From Halogranum amylolyticum (lineage in GTDB: Archaea; Halobacteriota; Halobacteria; Halobacteriales; Haloferacaceae), in NCBI RefSeq assembly GCF_900110465.1, contig NZ_FODV01000009.1:62001-126000 (forward strand): a stretch of DNA of 64,000 nt, written 5' to 3'. The notes beneath the pieces are model-generated. The model ran no database searches and was not told the origin of the DNA. It saw only the letters and a list, made by a program, of their open reading frames with translations. Below, one piece after another: positions 62,623-64,000 of this stretch. The position numbers were made by a program, and so were the translations under genes. The first letter of the stretch is position 1. Every line of letters begins with the position of its first letter.

Positions 62623-62687
62623 AAAAAACAGCGTGGGATGCCACACCTCGGCTGCGGTGTGGACGACAGACCGCGCACAGTGTGCGC
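62623..62687 (-). terminator. Tandem hairpins plus T-tract downstream of cspA
   Basis: Minus-strand transcript from cspA meets two hairpins: GCGCACACTGTGCGC (62673-62687) and CCACACC-loop-GGTGTGG (62641-62662), then TTTTTT (62623-62628). Two stems before a run of T suits a haloarchaeal terminator or a stable 3' UTR. The gap 62515-62826 holds no gene. Confidence 0.5.
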
Positions 62688-62826
62688 CGACACAACGTCT
62701 CTCACAGTCCCTCTTGACTGTATCGTTCGGACAGAAGCGTCTGTTCGCCCCTGTACGGACTGGTCCATCGACGGGGGCGGGGACGGCGCTCTCACTCGGA
62801 CCGCGTAGAAGCAGTCTGACGCCGCC

Positions 62827-63021
62827 TCAGAGTCGTTCGACGTTCTTCGCTCGTGGCCCCTTCTCCGCCTGTTCGATTTCGAACTCGACCTCCTGTCCCT
62901 CTTCGAGGTCCGGGCCGCCGACGTCTTCCATGTGGAAGAACACGTCCTCGTCCGCCTCGTCCGTCTCGATGAAACCGTAACCGCCCGTGTCGTTGAAGAA
63001 CGCCACTTTACCTTGCGCCAT
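62827..63021 (-). CDS. cspA: Cold-shock domain protein
   Basis: 64 residues, [20 protein letters not shown] then [20 protein letters not shown]. The RNP1-like GYGFIE and RNP2-like VFFHM motifs of cold-shock proteins are intact. It binds single-stranded RNA or DNA and acts as an RNA chaperone. Single gene, followed by hairpins at 62641-62687. Confidence 0.93.
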   Translation of the reverse strand: MAQGKVAFFNDTGGYGFIETDEADEDVFFHMEDVGGPDLEEGQEVEFEIEQAEKGPRAKNVERL

Positions 63022-63147
63022 ACGGTTGAACGAACGTCACTTACAGATATAAGGGTTGTGGGGTGGTGACGTTCCCCAACGGCCGTTCGGTCGGCCGTCT
63101 CGAGGGGACTGCTGTCGTCAAGAGCGGGGGCGACGCTGCGTGAGGCG

Positions 63148-63531
63148 TCACTCGGAGGGTCGTTGTACGGCGACGAGCGACTGCACCGACTGTCGGAGTT
63201 CGCCCTTCCGAACCGGCTTCTCCAGCAGCTGCCGTGCACCGAGCGACAACGCCTTCTGGCGGACTTCGCTCGAGAGTCGCTTCGCGAGCACGAGGATAGG
63301 GACGTCGAGCGACTGTAGTCGCTCACACCGATCCCAGATCTCTCCGGTGAACCCGTCGATGTCGAGCACCGTCAGCGACACCCCGTCGGCCTCCTGTAAC
63401 AGTTCGTCGAACTCGTCGATGTCGTCCGCGGTCAACACCCGGTAGCCGGCCTCGTCGAGGAGCTTCGTCATCAGTTCGAGGTTACGACTCCGCGAGGCGA
63501 CCGCGAGGATGAGTGCGTCGCCTTCGGTCAT
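63148..63531 (-). CDS. Receiver-domain protein
   Basis: 127 residues from the ATG at 63531. A response-regulator receiver domain: Asp pair near TADDIDEFDELLQ, the phospho-acceptor Asp in SLTVLDIDGFTGEIWDR, and Lys in LLEKPVRKGELRQS. No output domain, so it works by protein binding (CheY-like). An upstream extension of 35 residues is basic and probably not coding. Confidence 0.8.
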   Translation of the reverse strand: MTEGDALILAVASRSRNLELMTKLLDEAGYRVLTADDIDEFDELLQEADGVSLTVLDIDGFTGEIWDRCERLQSLDVPILVLAKRLSSEVRQKALSLGARQLLEKPVRKGELRQSVQSLVAVQRPSE

Positions 63532-63683
63532 CCGTCTCTCCGTATCCTCCGGTCGTCCGTCTCTCCTCGCCGTCGCGACGCCGACCGTCGCCTCATGGGC
63601 CGCATCGGTGAACCTCCTCCCACATGGTTCGTTCACTCTTGCCGCAGTGACAAAACGTTGTTTGCCGTGGGACGGGTCGTTCG

Positions 63684-64000
63684 CTACTTCCCGCGTAGTC
63701 TTCCGAACAGACGGTATCGGCCGTCCGGGTCGTATCGCCGGAAGAGCAGACTGTTCGCCAGCACCGAGACGCTGGAGAACGCCATCGCACCGGCGGCGAG
63801 CACCGGTTGGAGCAGTCCGAGCGAAGCCAGCGGGATCATCGCCGTGTTGTAGCCGAGCGCCCAGAAGAGGTTCTGCTTGATCTTCGCCAGCGTCCCCTCC
63901 GAGACGTTGATGGCGCGGAGCACGTCCGCGGGGTCGTCCCGCATGAGCGTCACGTCCGCCGCCTCGATGGCGACGTCCGTCCCGCTGCCGAGCGCCGTGC
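63684..64000 (-). CDS. copA: Copper-type P1B ATPase (C-terminal fragment)
   Basis: C-terminal 105 residues only; the gene extends past the right edge. The segment has the ADP-binding/hinge end TALGSGTDVAIEAADVTLMR and the last membrane pair with KIKQNLFWALGYNTAMIPLA, typical of CopA/CadA ATPases. It exports Cu(I) or a related soft metal. Substrate-specific CPx motif lies outside the window. Confidence 0.85.
   Translation of the reverse strand, partial: TALGSGTDVAIEAADVTLMRDDPADVLRAINVSEGTLAKIKQNLFWALGYNTAMIPLASLGLLQPVLAAGAMAFSSVSVLANSLLFRRYDPDGRYRLFGRLRGK

Noticed and set aside
62511..63326. Minus-strand frame crossing cspA and the 62.5-62.8 kb gap
   Set aside because: It overlaps the true cspA gene in another phase and is Ser/Arg-rich; no family pattern.

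Overview
This window is archaeal chromosome from an extreme halophile (class Halobacteria). The evidence is high GC (I judge mid-60s %), a strongly acidic predicted proteome, ATGA gene overlaps inside operons, likely leaderless transcripts with TATA-like boxes about 25-30 nt before start codons, Tat signals ahead of lipoboxes, and several haloarchaea-type families (ADP-forming acetyl-CoA synthetase, split NuoJ, DR2241 partner of CbiX, DUF1641/SQR/TusA). The genus cannot be fixed from sequence alone; a Haloferax/Haloplanus/Halobellus-like organism would fit.

Layout. 1-7150: the 3' part of a respiratory complex I operon (nuoH-I-J1-J2-K-L-M-N). 7305-9730: a TrkA-N/DHH phosphoesterase followed by a CBS/ParB-like protein. 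9774-11911: a frameshifted small membrane gene and an ABC-2 exporter. 11924-18239: small zinc-ribbon and membrane proteins, an M24 peptidase, a zinc alcohol dehydrogenase and a methyltransferase. 18407-21597: an acetate/energy operon (ADP-forming acetyl-CoA synthetase plus a BioD/DRTGG protein). 21826-24893: two metal transporters with inverted-repeat operators, and between them a mazG-like gene with a one-base frameshift. 24945-30207: thioredoxin reductase, DUF357, a winged-helix/membrane pair, DoxX, an internally duplicated DUF4397 surface protein and an EamA protein. 30430-38438: cysS, cbiX-DR2241, trm112, purA and a small regulator. 38458-43713: a large protein with a nuclease-like C-terminus, a methyltransferase, a CDP-alcohol phosphatidyltransferase and small proteins. 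43714-44144: a gene-poor gap with a strongly structured segment. 44145-54452: cytochrome oxidase subunit III and an export-rich island with two P19/Tp34-like lipoproteins, a Dyp-peroxidase-like Tat protein, a DsbA-like lipoprotein, a ferredoxin, a polytopic membrane protein and an MFS carrier. 54754-56764: a TusA-SQR-DUF1641 sulfur cassette. 57243-64000: aldo/keto reductase, bactofilin-like membrane protein, acyl-CoA ligase, FNR-like reductase, cold-shock protein, receiver protein, and the 3' end of a copper P-type ATPase.

How it fits together. Most of the window is housekeeping: energy conservation (complex I, acetate thiokinase, cytochrome oxidase), redox balance (TrxB, FNR, ferredoxin) and metal homeostasis (ZIP, ArsP_2-type permease, CopA, P19-like proteins). 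The best candidates for something new are the P19/Dyp/membrane-protein island, the structured segment near 44.0 kb, the operator cluster at 23.05 kb, and repeated pairing of winged-helix regulators with tiny membrane proteins. No CRISPR array, rRNA, tRNA, intact insertion sequence or prophage was recognised.
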